Of a stretch of 64,000 bases of DNA, positions 8,891 to 17,855 are shown piece by piece. The position numbers and the translations under genes are program-made. Position 1 is the stretch's first letter. Each line of letters opens with the position of its first letter. The notes beneath the pieces are model-generated. The model made no database searches. It was not told where the DNA came from and was given only the letters and a program-made list of their open reading frames with translations. The DNA lies in the NCBI RefSeq assembly GCF_903645325.1, contig NZ_CAHJXQ010000003.1, positions 124,001 through 188,000 of the forward strand, given 5' to 3'. The stretch comes from Microbacterium tenebrionis (GTDB lineage Bacteria > Actinomycetota > Actinomycetes > Actinomycetales > Microbacteriaceae).

Positions 8891-9923
8891 CGAGTACGAG
8901 GGCGGGCGCAATCCCGCCGAGGCCATCGACGAGACCGAGCTCGCGATCGAGGGCGCGCTGCGCCCTGCGAGCCTCGGCGAGTTCGTCGGCCAACCCAAGG
9001 TGCGCGGGCAGCTGCAGCTGCTCCTGGACGCTGCCCGCATCCAGAACCGTCCGCCCGACCACATCCTCCTCGCAGGGCCCCCCGGCCTCGGCAAGACGAC
9101 ACTCGCGATGATCGTGGCGCATGAGAGCGAGCGGCCGCTGCGGCTGTCGAGTGGGCCGGCGATCCAGCACGCTGGCGACCTCGCCGCCCTGCTGTCGAGT
9201 CTCGTGCCCGGCGAGGTGCTGTTCATCGACGAGATCCACCGCATGGCGCGCTCCGCGGAGGAGATGCTCTATCTCGCCATGGAGGACTTCCGCATCGACA
9301 TCATGGTCGGCAAGGGCGCCGGTGCCACCAGCATCCCGCTGGATCTCGCGCCCTTCACTCTCGTCGGCGCGACGACGCGCTCCGGGCTCCTCCCGAATCC
9401 GCTCCGCGACAGGTTCGGGTTCACCGGCCACCTGGAGTTCTACGAGGACACGGATCTCGAGAAGGTGATCCACCGCTCCTCGCGCGTGCTCGGCGTCGAA
9501 CTGCCCGATGACGCGCGTCATGAGATCGCGCGGCGCTCGCGCGGGACGCCCCGGATTGCGAACCGGCTGCTCCGACGCGTGCGCGATTACGCGCTGGTGC
9601 ACGGCGCGCAGGGGAGTGCCGCGGTCGCCGATGTCAACGCCGCCCTCGAGCTCTACGATGTGGACCCCATCGGCCTCGACCGCCTCGACCGCGCCGTCCT
9701 CGACATCCTGGTGCGCCGGTTCCGCGGCGGCCCGGTGGGTCTGAGCACACTCGCCGTCGCCGTCGGCGAAGAGGCGGAGACCGTCGAGAGCGTCGTCGAG
9801 CCGTACCTGGTGCGCATCGGGTTCCTCGGCCGCACGCCGCGCGGACGCGTCGCGATGCCCGATGCCTACCGGCACCTCGGGCTCCCGCACCCCGACGGGG
9901 CCGCATTGTTCGATGACCTATAA
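8883..9923 (+). CDS. ruvB: Holliday junction branch migration ATPase RuvB
   Basis: RuvB is the hexameric AAA+ motor of branch migration. The 346-residue protein has Walker A GPPGLGKT at residues 65-72, Walker B FIDEIHRM, the sensor region GATTRSGLL and a C-terminal winged helix ending in the conserved region around [10 protein letters not shown]. The GTG start overlapping ruvA is preferred to the upstream in-frame ATG at 8772, which lies wholly inside ruvA and would add unrelated sequence. The TAA stop is part of a TATAAT box for yajC. Confidence 0.97.
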   Translation: MADEYEGGRNPAEAIDETELAIEGALRPASLGEFVGQPKVRGQLQLLLDAARIQNRPPDHILLAGPPGLGKTTLAMIVAHESERPLRLSSGPAIQHAGDLAALLSSLVPGEVLFIDEIHRMARSAEEMLYLAMEDFRIDIMVGKGAGATSIPLDLAPFTLVGATTRSGLLPNPLRDRFGFTGHLEFYEDTDLEKVIHRSSRVLGVELPDDARHEIARRSRGTPRIANRLLRRVRDYALVHGAQGSAAVADVNAALELYDVDPIGLDRLDRAVLDILVRRFRGGPVGLSTLAVAVGEEAETVESVVEPYLVRIGFLGRTPRGRVAMPDAYRHLGLPHPDGAALFDDL

Positions 9924-9924
9924 T
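9919..9924 (+). promoter_or_regulatory. Predicted -10 element for yajC-secD-secF
   Basis: A perfect TATAAT hexamer contains the ruvB TAA stop. Transcription would start about 9931, leaving a leader of some 65 nt before the yajC ATG with GAAAGG as the ribosome site. No good -35 is visible. Confidence 0.55.
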
Positions 9925-9996
9925 CGCTGAAGACTTCACCCCCCGAACCCTCAGCGCGTCCATCGTCGGCGTGCGCTCTGTGAAAGGCTCCGCCTG

Positions 9997-10398
9997 ATGG
10001 AAATCGTCCTCTTCGGCCTCCTCGCCGTTCTTCTCGTCTTCATGTTCTTCAACACGCGCAAGCGTCAGAAGCAGATGAAGGCCGAGCAGGAGGAGAAGGC
10101 GACCAAGACCGTCCCCGGCGCCAAGGTGCTGCTGCAGGGCGGCCTGTACGGCACGATCGTCGCCTACGACCACGACGACCTCGACTCCCCGGCGCTCGTC
10201 CAGATCGCGCCCGGAACCGTGATCGAGGTGCACAGCCAGGCGATCCTCCGCGTCGTCGAGCCGACCGACACCGTCGCGGACGCCGACCTCGCAGCCGCTC
10301 CGCACGACTCCGTCGTCGAGGAGACCGCACCCGAGATCGCGCTCGAGACCCCGGAAGAGACGCGCGCGCGCCTCGACCGCGACTCCGACGGCAAGTAG
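9997..10398 (+). CDS. yajC: Preprotein translocase subunit YajC
   Basis: YajC is the small single-pass inner membrane partner of SecDF in the holotranslocon. The 133-residue protein has one transmembrane segment at residues 2-20, a basic stretch RKRQKQM, the conserved YajC core (PGAKVLLQGGLYGTIVAY) and an acidic tail. The position directly before secD and secF is the usual one. Confidence 0.93.
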   Translation: MEIVLFGLLAVLLVFMFFNTRKRQKQMKAEQEEKATKTVPGAKVLLQGGLYGTIVAYDHDDLDSPALVQIAPGTVIEVHSQAILRVVEPTDTVADADLAAAPHDSVVEETAPEIALETPEETRARLDRDSDGK

Positions 10399-10450
10399 TC
10401 CTGCGCTGCACCGACCCGGTTCGATCGGACTCTCAGAAAGCTGAACGTAC

Positions 10451-12181
10451 GTGGCCTCATCCTCTCCTGTCCGCCATGCGTGGAAGGTGCTCCTCGGTCT
10501 GCTCCTCGTGACGGCCGCCCTGTTCGGCATCAACGCGCTAGGGGTGTACGGCTTCCAGAAAAGCTCCTGGACGCCTGAGCTCGCCCTCGACCTGCAGGGC
10601 GGAACACAGATCGTCCTGAGCGCCGTGACCGAGGACGGCGCAGACCCGACGCCGGAACAGCTCGCTCAGGCGGTGTCGATCATCCGCCAGCGCGTGGACG
10701 CGTCTGGTGTCGCCGAGGCCGACATCACCACCGAGGGCGGGCGCAACATCGTCGTGCAGATCCCCGGTGTCGCCGACGACGAGACGCGGGCGCGCATCCA
10801 GGCCAGCGCGCAGCTGGAGTTTCGGTCCGTGCTCTACGCGGGAGAACCCGCCACGCAGTTCATCGGCGAGGACGGCAACGAGACGCCGTACCCGACGCCC
10901 GACACCACGCTCGAGGCCACGCCGACGGCCGAGCCGACCGACGGCAGCGACATGTCGTGGATCACGCCGAAGCTGCAGGCCGAGTTCCTCGCCTACAACT
11001 GCGACGATCCGGATAACGACCCGTCCGGCGCGCCGGCGGATCAGCCCTTGATCACGTGCGACGCCGAGCAGCCGATTAAGTACATCCTCGGGCCGACTGA
11101 ACTCACCGGCGACGCCATCGATGACGCCACGAGCGGCCGCGACCAGCAGTCCGGCGCGTGGACGGTCAACCTGACCCTCGACGGCCACGGCACCGAGGTC
11201 TTCGGCAAGATCAGTCAGCGCCTGTACCAGAACAAGCTCGACGGGCTGAGCCCCCGCGACCAGTTCGCCTTCGTCCTCGACGGCAAGGTCATCTCGGCCC
11301 CGCAGATGAACGCGCAGATCCTCGACGGTCGCCCGAGCATCTCCGGATCGTTCACGCAGGAGACCGCGCAGACGCTCGCCGACCAGCTCAAGTACGGCGC
11401 GCTTCCGCTGAGCTTCACCACCGAGAGCTCGGATACGGTCTCGGCCACCCTCGGCAGCCAGCAGCTGCAGGTGGGTCTCATCGCCGGCCTCATCGGTCTC
11501 GCGCTCGTCGCGGTCTACTCGCTGCTCAGCTATCGGGCCCTCGGCACTGTGATCATCGCCTCGATCGCCGTGATGGGCGTGCTGACCTACATCATCATCT
11601 GCATCCTCGCGTGGCGCATGGGCTTCCGTCTGTCGCTCGCGGGTGTCGCCGGCCTGATCGTCTCGATCGGATTCACGGCGGACTCGTTCATCGTGTACTT
11701 CGAGCGCATACGCGACGAACTGCGCGACGGGAAGTCCATCACCGGAGCCGTCGAGGACGGCTGGGGCAGAGCGAAGCGGACGATCTACATCTCGAAGTCG
11801 ATCAACATCCTCGCCGCCGTGGTGCTCTACATCCTCGCCGACTCCACGGTCAAGGGCTTCGCGTTCACGCTCGGACTGACCACGCTGATCGACGTCTTCA
11901 TCTTCGTGATCTTCACGCACCCGGTGATGCAGATCCTCGCCAGGACGAAGTTCTTCGGCGGCGGCCACAAGCTCTCCGGCCTCGACCCCGACGCGCTCGG
12001 CGCCGTCTACCACACCCGCTCGCAGTTCCGGCAGCTCACGCCGGCGAAGGGCGGACGGGCAGCGAAGAACGCGCGTTCGCGAGGCGAGGCCGAGCGCCGC
12101 CAGACCATTGCCGAGCGCAAGCGGGCCGAGGCGCTCGCGGGCGACAGATCCACCGACGCCGGAAGCGAGGGAGAGCGCTGA
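10451..12181 (+). CDS. secD: Protein translocase subunit SecD
   Basis: SecD, with SecF, uses the proton gradient to drive late steps of Sec export. The 576-residue protein has an N-terminal membrane segment (about residues 11-31), the D1 signature DLQGGTQIVL, a large extracytoplasmic domain with an acidic, threonine- and proline-rich insertion near 140-180, and a cluster of membrane helices from about residue 337 to 500 containing GFTADSFIVYFERIRDE. The cytoplasmic tail is basic and rich in Arg/Ala/Glu. Translation starts at GTG; the stop overlaps the secF ATG by one base (TGATG). Confidence 0.96.
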   Translation: MASSSPVRHAWKVLLGLLLVTAALFGINALGVYGFQKSSWTPELALDLQGGTQIVLSAVTEDGADPTPEQLAQAVSIIRQRVDASGVAEADITTEGGRNIVVQIPGVADDETRARIQASAQLEFRSVLYAGEPATQFIGEDGNETPYPTPDTTLEATPTAEPTDGSDMSWITPKLQAEFLAYNCDDPDNDPSGAPADQPLITCDAEQPIKYILGPTELTGDAIDDATSGRDQQSGAWTVNLTLDGHGTEVFGKISQRLYQNKLDGLSPRDQFAFVLDGKVISAPQMNAQILDGRPSISGSFTQETAQTLADQLKYGALPLSFTTESSDTVSATLGSQQLQVGLIAGLIGLALVAVYSLLSYRALGTVIIASIAVMGVLTYIIICILAWRMGFRLSLAGVAGLIVSIGFTADSFIVYFERIRDELRDGKSITGAVEDGWGRAKRTIYISKSINILAAVVLYILADSTVKGFAFTLGLTTLIDVFIFVIFTHPVMQILARTKFFGGGHKLSGLDPDALGAVYHTRSQFRQLTPAKGGRAAKNARSRGEAERRQTIAERKRAEALAGDRSTDAGSEGER

Positions 12182-13170
12182 TGGCCTCCATGAATGAGTT
12201 CGGCAACAACCTCTACACGGGCAAGACCTCCTTCCCGTTCGTCGCGAAGCGCCGCCTGTGGTTCATCATCGCGATCGCGCTGGTGCTCGCATCGGCCCTC
12301 GTACCGCTGCTGCGTCCTGTCCAGTTCTCCATCGAGTTCACCGGCGGTTCGCAGTTCACCGTGGTCGGGCCGAAGTCCACGGACCAGTCCATCGCGGCCG
12401 GAGCGGTCGAGTCCGTCGTCCCCAACGCCGCGGCGAAGGTCGCGATCGTCAACGGCACGGATGTGCGCGTGCAGACCTCGCAGATGACGCCGGAGCAGAC
12501 GCAGGCGGTCGCCGCCGCCCTCGCCGAGGCTTACGACGTGCCCGCCGACGAGGTCACCTCGTCGTTCATCGGCCCGGTGTGGGGAGAGAACGTCACCCGG
12601 CAGTCGCTGTGGGGCCTGGCGATCTTCCTCGCACTGACCTTCCTGATCCTCGCCATCTACTTCCGCACCTGGAAGATGTCCGTCGCGGCCATCCTCGGTC
12701 TGCTCGATGTGCTCATCATCACCATCGGCGTGTACGCCCTCGCCGGTTTCGAGATCTCGCCGGCCGCCGTGATCGGTTTCCTGACGATCCTCGCGTATTC
12801 CCTGTACGACACCACCGTCGTCTTCGACAAGGTGAGGGAGAACACGACGGAGGACGGGGAGAACTCCGCCCGCACGTTCGGTGAATCCGTCAACCTCGCT
12901 GTGAACCAGACGCTGGTGCGCTCGATCAACACGTCGATCGTCGCGGCCCTTCCGGTCGGCGCGATCCTGTTCATCGGGTCGTTCTGGCTGGGCGCCGAGA
13001 CCCTCACCGACATCTCGCTGTCGATCTTCGTCGGCATCCTGGTGGCGACCTACTCGACGCTGTTCGTCGCGGCGCCGCTGTACTCGCTGTTCCGCGAACG
13101 CGAGCCGCAGATCGTCGAGCGCGACCGTCGCGTTCTCGAGCTGCGGGAGCGCGCAACGGTTGACTCCTGA
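12181..13170 (+). CDS. secF: Protein translocase subunit SecF
   Basis: SecF pairs with SecD in the membrane. The 329-residue protein has a first membrane segment at about residues 23-42, the extracytoplasmic motif IEFTGGSQF, then five membrane helices (about residues 138-300) with the family motif YSLYDTTVVFDKVREN. It starts at the ATG overlapping the secD stop, which suggests translational coupling. Confidence 0.96.
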   Translation: MASMNEFGNNLYTGKTSFPFVAKRRLWFIIAIALVLASALVPLLRPVQFSIEFTGGSQFTVVGPKSTDQSIAAGAVESVVPNAAAKVAIVNGTDVRVQTSQMTPEQTQAVAAALAEAYDVPADEVTSSFIGPVWGENVTRQSLWGLAIFLALTFLILAIYFRTWKMSVAAILGLLDVLIITIGVYALAGFEISPAAVIGFLTILAYSLYDTTVVFDKVRENTTEDGENSARTFGESVNLAVNQTLVRSINTSIVAALPVGAILFIGSFWLGAETLTDISLSIFVGILVATYSTLFVAAPLYSLFREREPQIVERDRRVLELRERATVDS

Positions 13171-13206
13171 GGCATTCCGGGCGGTCCGAGCCCGCCGCCG
13201 GACGCG

Positions 13207-13212
13207 TAGGAT
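13207..13212 (+). promoter_or_regulatory. Predicted -10 element for rel
   Basis: TAGGAT would start transcription near 13219, with a 16-nt leader holding a strong GGAGGAG ribosome site before the ATG at 13235. The 64-base gap holds no other clear signal. Confidence 0.45.
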
Positions 13213-13234
13213 GATCTGACCCGGAGGAGATGGA

Positions 13235-15484
13235 ATGGCGGAGCCGACCACACAGGCGCAGGGCTCGAGTCTGAGAAGGCTCGTGCCCCGCATCTTCTCG
13301 CGCGCCCCTCGCATCAACGACCTCGACAACCTCATCCGGTCGGTCCGGGTGAACCACCCCAAGGGCGACCTCGCGATCATCGAGCGCGCCTACCAGGTCG
13401 CCAAGGACAAGCACGAGGGGCAGAAGCGCCGCAGCGGCGAGCCCTACATCACGCATCCGCTCGCAGTCGCGCAGATCCTCGCCGAGATGGGGCTCGGCCC
13501 CCGCGCGATCGCAGCGGCGCTCTTGCACGACACGGTCGAGGACACCGGCTACGCCCTCTCGGAGCTGAGCTCCGAGTTCGGCAACGAGGTCGCCATGCTC
13601 GTCGACGGGGTGACCAAGCTCGACAAGGTCAAGTACGGCGAGAGCGCGCAGGCCGAGACGGTCCGCAAGATGATCGTCGCGATGTCCAAGGACATCCGCG
13701 TCCTGCTCATCAAACTCGCCGATCGGCTGCACAACGCCCGCACGTGGGGCTTCGTGCCGCCCGAGAAGGCCGAGCCGAAGGCCCGAGAGACGCTCGAGAT
13801 CTACGCGCCGCTGGCCAATCGGCTCGGCATCCAGGCGATCAAGTCGGAGCTGGAGGACCTGTCCTTCGCGGTCCTGCACCCGAAGATCTACGCCGAGATC
13901 AACAGCCTGATCGCGCAGCGCACGCCGCAGCGCGAGAAGTACCTGAAGCAGGTCATCGAGTCGATCAATGAGGATCTGCACGACCTGCGCATCCGCGGCA
14001 AGGTCGGCGGCCGCCCCAAGCAGCTGTACTCCGTCTACCAGAAGATGGTGATCCGGGGCCGCGAGTTCGACGACATCTACGACCTCATCGGCATCCGCGT
14101 GATCGTGAACTCGGTCCGGGACTGCTACGCGGTCCTCGGTGCCATCCACGCGCGATGGACGCCGCTGCCCGGCCGGTTCAAGGACTACATCGCCACGCCG
14201 AAGTTCAACCTGTACCAGTCGCTGCACACGACCGTGATCGGGCCGAGCGGGCGGACGGTCGAGATCCAGATCCGCACGCACGAGATGCACCAGCAGGCCG
14301 AGTTCGGCGTCGCGGCGCACTGGATGTACAAGGAGCGGATGGCCGGCGGCAAGGCCGTCGACGGTCCGACCGACACCGACATGACCTGGCTCGCGCACAT
14401 CTCGGACTGGCAGGCCGAGACCGCCGATCCCAGCGAGTTCCTCGACTCGCTGCGGTTCGAGATCGGCGCCAAGGAGGTCTACGTCTTCACCCCGAAGGGC
14501 CGCGTGATCGGTCTGCCGGCGGGGGCCACCACCGTCGACTTCGCCTACGCCGTGCACACCGAGATCGGCCACCGCACCATGGGCGCGAAGGTCAACGGTC
14601 GCCTGGTCCCGCTCGAGACCGAGGTACGCACCGGCGACGTCGTCGAGGTGTTCACGTCGAAGAACCCCGACGCCGGCCCCAGCCAGGACTGGCTCACCTT
14701 CGTCAAGAGCACCAGAGCCCGCAACAAGATCAAGGGCTGGTTCACCAAGGAGCGCCGCGAAGAGGCGATCGAGCAGGGCAAGGAGTCGATCGCGCGCGCG
14801 ATGCGCCGTCAGAACCTTCCGCTGCAGCGCCTGATGAGCCAGGACTCGTTCGCCGATGTCGCGCACCAGTTGCGCTACGAAGACGTCTCGGCGCTGTACG
14901 CCGCGGTCGGGGAAGGACACGTGTCGACCCAGTCCGTGATCGAGAAGGTCACCGCTCTGGTCGCGGCGAACGACACGAGCACCGGCGCGATCGACCTGCC
15001 CACGCAGCCGCGCACGCATGCGCCGCGCGCAGGGGACTCCGGCATCCTCGTCCGCGGGGCCGCCGACATCCTCGTCAAGCTCGCCAAGTGCTGCACGCCC
15101 GTTCCTGGCGACCCCATCGTGGGTTTCGTGACCCGCGGCAGCGGCGTCTCGGTCCACCGCGCGGACTGCGTGAACGTCAAGGCCCTCGGCGACCAGGAGC
15201 AGCGCTTCATCGAGGTGGAGTGGGCGCCGACGACAAAGAGCGTGTTCCGCGTGCAGATCCAGGTCGAGGCGCTGGATCGCTCGGGACTCCTCTCGGACGT
15301 GACGCGGGTGCTCAGCGAGCACCACGTGAACATCCTCTCCGCCACCGTGAACACGAACGACGACCGTCTCGCGATCAGCCGGTTCGTGTTCGAGATGGGC
15401 GACTCCGTGCACCTCGACCGGGTGCTCAACGCGGTCCGCCGCATCGACGCGGTCTACGACGTCTACCGCGTGACCTCCTCGTAG
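13235..15484 (+). CDS. rel: Bifunctional (p)ppGpp synthetase/hydrolase Rel
   Basis: This 749-residue long-type RSH enzyme makes and breaks the alarmone (p)ppGpp in the stringent response. Both halves look intact. The HD hydrolase motif is in LLHDTVEDTG (about residues 96-105). The synthetase region includes REFDDIYDLIGIRVIV and YQSLHTTVIGPSGR (about residue 325 on). The TGS domain follows (VYVFTPKGRVIGLPAGATTV, about 414-475), then the zinc-finger/RIS region containing KCCTPVPGDPIVGF, and a C-terminal ACT domain from about residue 662. As in most actinobacteria, a single enzyme probably carries both activities. The end overlaps the convergent minus-strand gene by 22 bases. Confidence 0.97.
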   Translation: MAEPTTQAQGSSLRRLVPRIFSRAPRINDLDNLIRSVRVNHPKGDLAIIERAYQVAKDKHEGQKRRSGEPYITHPLAVAQILAEMGLGPRAIAAALLHDTVEDTGYALSELSSEFGNEVAMLVDGVTKLDKVKYGESAQAETVRKMIVAMSKDIRVLLIKLADRLHNARTWGFVPPEKAEPKARETLEIYAPLANRLGIQAIKSELEDLSFAVLHPKIYAEINSLIAQRTPQREKYLKQVIESINEDLHDLRIRGKVGGRPKQLYSVYQKMVIRGREFDDIYDLIGIRVIVNSVRDCYAVLGAIHARWTPLPGRFKDYIATPKFNLYQSLHTTVIGPSGRTVEIQIRTHEMHQQAEFGVAAHWMYKERMAGGKAVDGPTDTDMTWLAHISDWQAETADPSEFLDSLRFEIGAKEVYVFTPKGRVIGLPAGATTVDFAYAVHTEIGHRTMGAKVNGRLVPLETEVRTGDVVEVFTSKNPDAGPSQDWLTFVKSTRARNKIKGWFTKERREEAIEQGKESIARAMRRQNLPLQRLMSQDSFADVAHQLRYEDVSALYAAVGEGHVSTQSVIEKVTALVAANDTSTGAIDLPTQPRTHAPRAGDSGILVRGAADILVKLAKCCTPVPGDPIVGFVTRGSGVSVHRADCVNVKALGDQEQRFIEVEWAPTTKSVFRVQIQVEALDRSGLLSDVTRVLSEHHVNILSATVNTNDDRLAISRFVFEMGDSVHLDRVLNAVRRIDAVYDVYRVTSS

Positions 15485-16029
15485 CCCGGCGTCTGCTCTG
15501 CGAGCGCAGCCAACCGGTGCAGCGCGGCGCGCTTGCCCGGCATCCGATGCCGCGCGCCGATGAGCTCTCGCACCTGTCCGACGAGGCCGGGTGACAGAGC
15601 TGCCAGCCCGCAGGTCCATTCGGAGTGCAGCGGGTCGGAGCCGAGCACGAGGTCGGTGAGGGTGCGCGCCGGCGTCGTCACCGGCACGCCGCCGAGGCGC
15701 TGGATGTCGGATGCCTCGATCCTGCGCTCGTGCAGAATCACCGTGCGCTCCCTGGCGACGCGCTGCCGGCGCTCGACGATGCGCTGCAGGTGGTGGCACG
15801 CCGGGGGAGCATCCCCGACCCCGTGCACCCAGGCGGCTGTCGGGCCGCACAGCGCGTACCCCTCTGCGAGGACCGGGCGCAGGGACGCGGCACGCGCAGC
15901 GGCGTCCTCGGGGACGTCTGGGGGCATGTAGCCCTCGCCGACCTCGATCAGCACGCCGTCGATGCGCGCGGCGCTGAGTTCCGAGGCGGACAGCAGCGCC
16001 CCGGGGCGGTAGAACAACGTCGGATGCAC
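15463..16029 (-). CDS. Hypothetical protein, AbiEi-antitoxin-like
   Basis: This 188-residue protein has a region (CGPTAAWVHGVG, then HERRIEASDIQRLGGVPVTT and PARTLTDLV) like the core of actinobacterial proteins annotated as type IV toxin-antitoxin AbiEi-family or DUF559-associated. The usual N-terminal winged helix is weak or missing and no C-terminal endonuclease follows. No AbiEii-type nucleotidyltransferase toxin gene is nearby, so a true toxin-antitoxin role is doubtful. The GTG at 16029 is the first start beyond the DUF349 gene. It overlaps rel tail to tail by 22 bases. Confidence 0.7.
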   Translation of the reverse strand: MHPTLFYRPGALLSASELSAARIDGVLIEVGEGYMPPDVPEDAAARAASLRPVLAEGYALCGPTAAWVHGVGDAPPACHHLQRIVERRQRVARERTVILHERRIEASDIQRLGGVPVTTPARTLTDLVLGSDPLHSEWTCGLAALSPGLVGQVRELIGARHRMPGKRAALHRLAALAEQTPGYEEVTR

Positions 16030-16068
16030 ACTCTCAGTGTGCCCGGCCGGTCCGCGCCCCGGGGCGTG

Positions 16069-16077
16069 TGTGGATAA
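16069..16077 (-). promoter_or_regulatory. Perfect DnaA-box-like nonamer
   Basis: The minus strand reads TTATCCACA, the consensus DnaA box, in the 50-base gap between the DUF349 gene and the AbiEi-like gene. It is a lone copy in the gap, so it is not an origin. It might titrate DnaA or link the downstream gene to replication state; chance is also possible. Confidence 0.4.
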
Positions 16078-16079
16078 GC

Positions 16080-17432
16080 TCAGCCGCCGAGGGCGTTCAG
16101 CCAGGCCCGACGCGCCTCGAGGGCGTCTGCGGCCTCCTTGGCAGCCTTCTTGTTCCCTGACTTCTCGGCCGCGGCGAGCTCGGACTCGAGCTTCTCGATC
16201 GCGTCCTGGAGCTGCTGGCTCATGTCGTTCGCGCGTGCCTTGGTCTCGGGGTTGTTGCGCTTCCAGTCGACCTCTTCGCGCGACTTGAGCGCCTGCTCGA
16301 TGACGCGGAGCTTGTCGTCGAGCGCCCGCTCCTGCTCGCGCGGGAAGATGCGGCCGACCTCGTCCCACTGACGCTGGATCCTTGTCAGCAGTGCTCGCGC
16401 CTGCTTGATGTTCGGCTCGTCGGCGACAGCCTTCGCCTCTTCGAGCAGCGCCTTGCGAGCCTCGATCTTCGGCGCCGACTCGGCCTCTTCCGCGGCGGAC
16501 TGCTCGGCACGTGCGGCGTAGAGCACGTCACCGGCGGCCTTGAACCGTGCCCACAGCGCGTCGTCGGCCTTGCGACCTGCGCGACCGGCGGCCTTCCAGT
16601 CATCCAGAAGCCCGCGGTACGCGGGGATGCCGTCGACGCCCTTGGGGGCGAGCGCCTCGGCCCGCTCGATCAGGGCGTTCTTGCGATCGCGGGCGGCCTT
16701 GTGGGTCTCGTCGAGTTCGGCGTAGAACGCGCGACGGCCCTTGTCGACCACGGCACGCGCATCGCGGAACCGCTTCCAGAGCTGCTGCGAAATGCCCTTG
16801 GGCAGCCGCGGACCGTTCTGCTGCTGGGACTGCCAGGTGTCGAAGAGCGTGCTCACCTCTTCGGTGACCTGCTTCCACTGCACCTTGCCGAGGTCGCGCG
16901 CGGCGACGGCCTCGATGGCTTCGACGACGACGGTGCGGTCGGCGATCGCTTTCTCGACGAGTTCCTTGGCCTCGCGGGCCTCGGCCTCGCGGGCCTCGGA
17001 GAGCGTCTCGGTGAGCGCGGTCAGTCGTGCGTGCAGCGAGGCGAGGTCGCCGACCGCGGCGGCACCGGTGATCTCGGTGACGAGCTTCTGCGCCTGTGAG
17101 GTCAGGTCGCTCGCCGACGCACCGCCGGACTGGTGCCGCTGCTCGAGCGTGTGCACCTTGAACGCGAGGTCGTCGAACTTGCGCACGTAGTAGGCGAGCG
17201 CCTCCTCGTGCGTTCCATCCGGGTACTGGCCGACGACGCGCCAGTCATCGCCCTCGCGGACCTCGACGGTTCCGTCCTCGGTGACACGACCCCAGTCGGC
17301 GGAGTCGGCGGCCGCGACAGGAGATGCCGGTGCGGCAGGCGCGCCCGCCGGTGCCGGAGTGCGCGAAGGCATCGGCACGCGCGGGGGCGCGGGGACGGGC
17401 GGGGTCGGCTTCGGGGTCTCGTCTGCAGACAC
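16080..17432 (-). CDS. DUF349 domain-containing protein
   Basis: This 450-residue cytoplasmic protein has a proline- and alanine-rich N-terminus (about residues 1-60), a motif GRVTEDGTVEVREGDDWRVV, then repeated DUF349 units that are highly charged and predicted helical or coiled-coil (about residues 85-400). The C-terminal part is a Lys/Glu/Ala-rich coil. DUF349 proteins are widespread in actinobacteria next to rel, and their biochemical function is not established. The ATG has an AAGGAGC ribosome site. Confidence 0.92.
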   Translation of the reverse strand: MSADETPKPTPPVPAPPRVPMPSRTPAPAGAPAAPASPVAAADSADWGRVTEDGTVEVREGDDWRVVGQYPDGTHEEALAYYVRKFDDLAFKVHTLEQRHQSGGASASDLTSQAQKLVTEITGAAAVGDLASLHARLTALTETLSEAREAEAREAKELVEKAIADRTVVVEAIEAVAARDLGKVQWKQVTEEVSTLFDTWQSQQQNGPRLPKGISQQLWKRFRDARAVVDKGRRAFYAELDETHKAARDRKNALIERAEALAPKGVDGIPAYRGLLDDWKAAGRAGRKADDALWARFKAAGDVLYAARAEQSAAEEAESAPKIEARKALLEEAKAVADEPNIKQARALLTRIQRQWDEVGRIFPREQERALDDKLRVIEQALKSREEVDWKRNNPETKARANDMSQQLQDAIEKLESELAAAEKSGNKKAAKEAADALEARRAWLNALGG

Positions 17433-17487
17433 GATGTGCTCCTTGCGCGGTCGGGCCGCGTGAGGGTGGGAAAGGACTTCGTTCAGC

Positions 17488-17769
17488 CTACTGGGCGGAC
17501 GGCGCCGGGGAGAACAGGTCGCTGAACGGGTTCTCCAGGGGTGTCGATGAGCCGGAGGGCTCGGGCGCGGGGGCGGTCACGACCGCGTGCACGGACTGGC
17601 TGACGATCGCTCCGATGACGATCAGCGCTCCGATGATCACGGCCGCGGTGTTGTCGCGGACTCGGCGGCTGATCTGCCTCTCGTGCCAGGACGTCCGCGC
17701 CGCGTACAGCCGCGCGCGCTCGCTCGATGCCCTCGTGCGCTGTGCGCTCTTCGATCCGCGACCGGCCAT
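17488..17769 (-). CDS. Small single-pass membrane protein
   Basis: This 93-residue protein has a strongly basic N-terminal half (residues 1-39), one transmembrane helix at about 40-60 (TAAVIIGALIVIGAIVSQSV), and a Pro/Ser-rich C-terminal tail. The topology suggests an N-in, C-out protein. I do not recognise a family. The ATG at 17769 has a GAAGGAA ribosome site; upstream in-frame codons extend into rarA and are not needed. It is likely co-transcribed with the DUF349 gene, 55 bases downstream. Confidence 0.75.
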   Translation of the reverse strand: MAGRGSKSAQRTRASSERARLYAARTSWHERQISRRVRDNTAAVIIGALIVIGAIVSQSVHAVVTAPAPEPSGSSTPLENPFSDLFSPAPSAQ

Positions 17770-17843
17770 CGTGTTCCTTCCCTCGGCGCTGGCTGCCCGC
17801 GCCACAGGCGAGCCTACCGGCGTGCCCTGTCCGCGGTGCGCAT

Positions 17844-17849
17844 TAGCCT
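17844..17849 (+). promoter_or_regulatory. Predicted -10 element for rarA (possible leaderless start)
   Basis: TAGCCT lies 6 bases before the rarA ATG at 17856, with no Shine-Dalgarno sequence between. The 86-base gap to the divergent small membrane protein gene holds no other clear signal. Confidence 0.4.
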
Positions 17850-17855
17850 GGATGG

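Noticed and set aside
15463..16029. A complete toxin-antitoxin system at the AbiEi-like gene
   Set aside because: No AbiEii-type toxin gene adjoins it; both neighbours are housekeeping genes.
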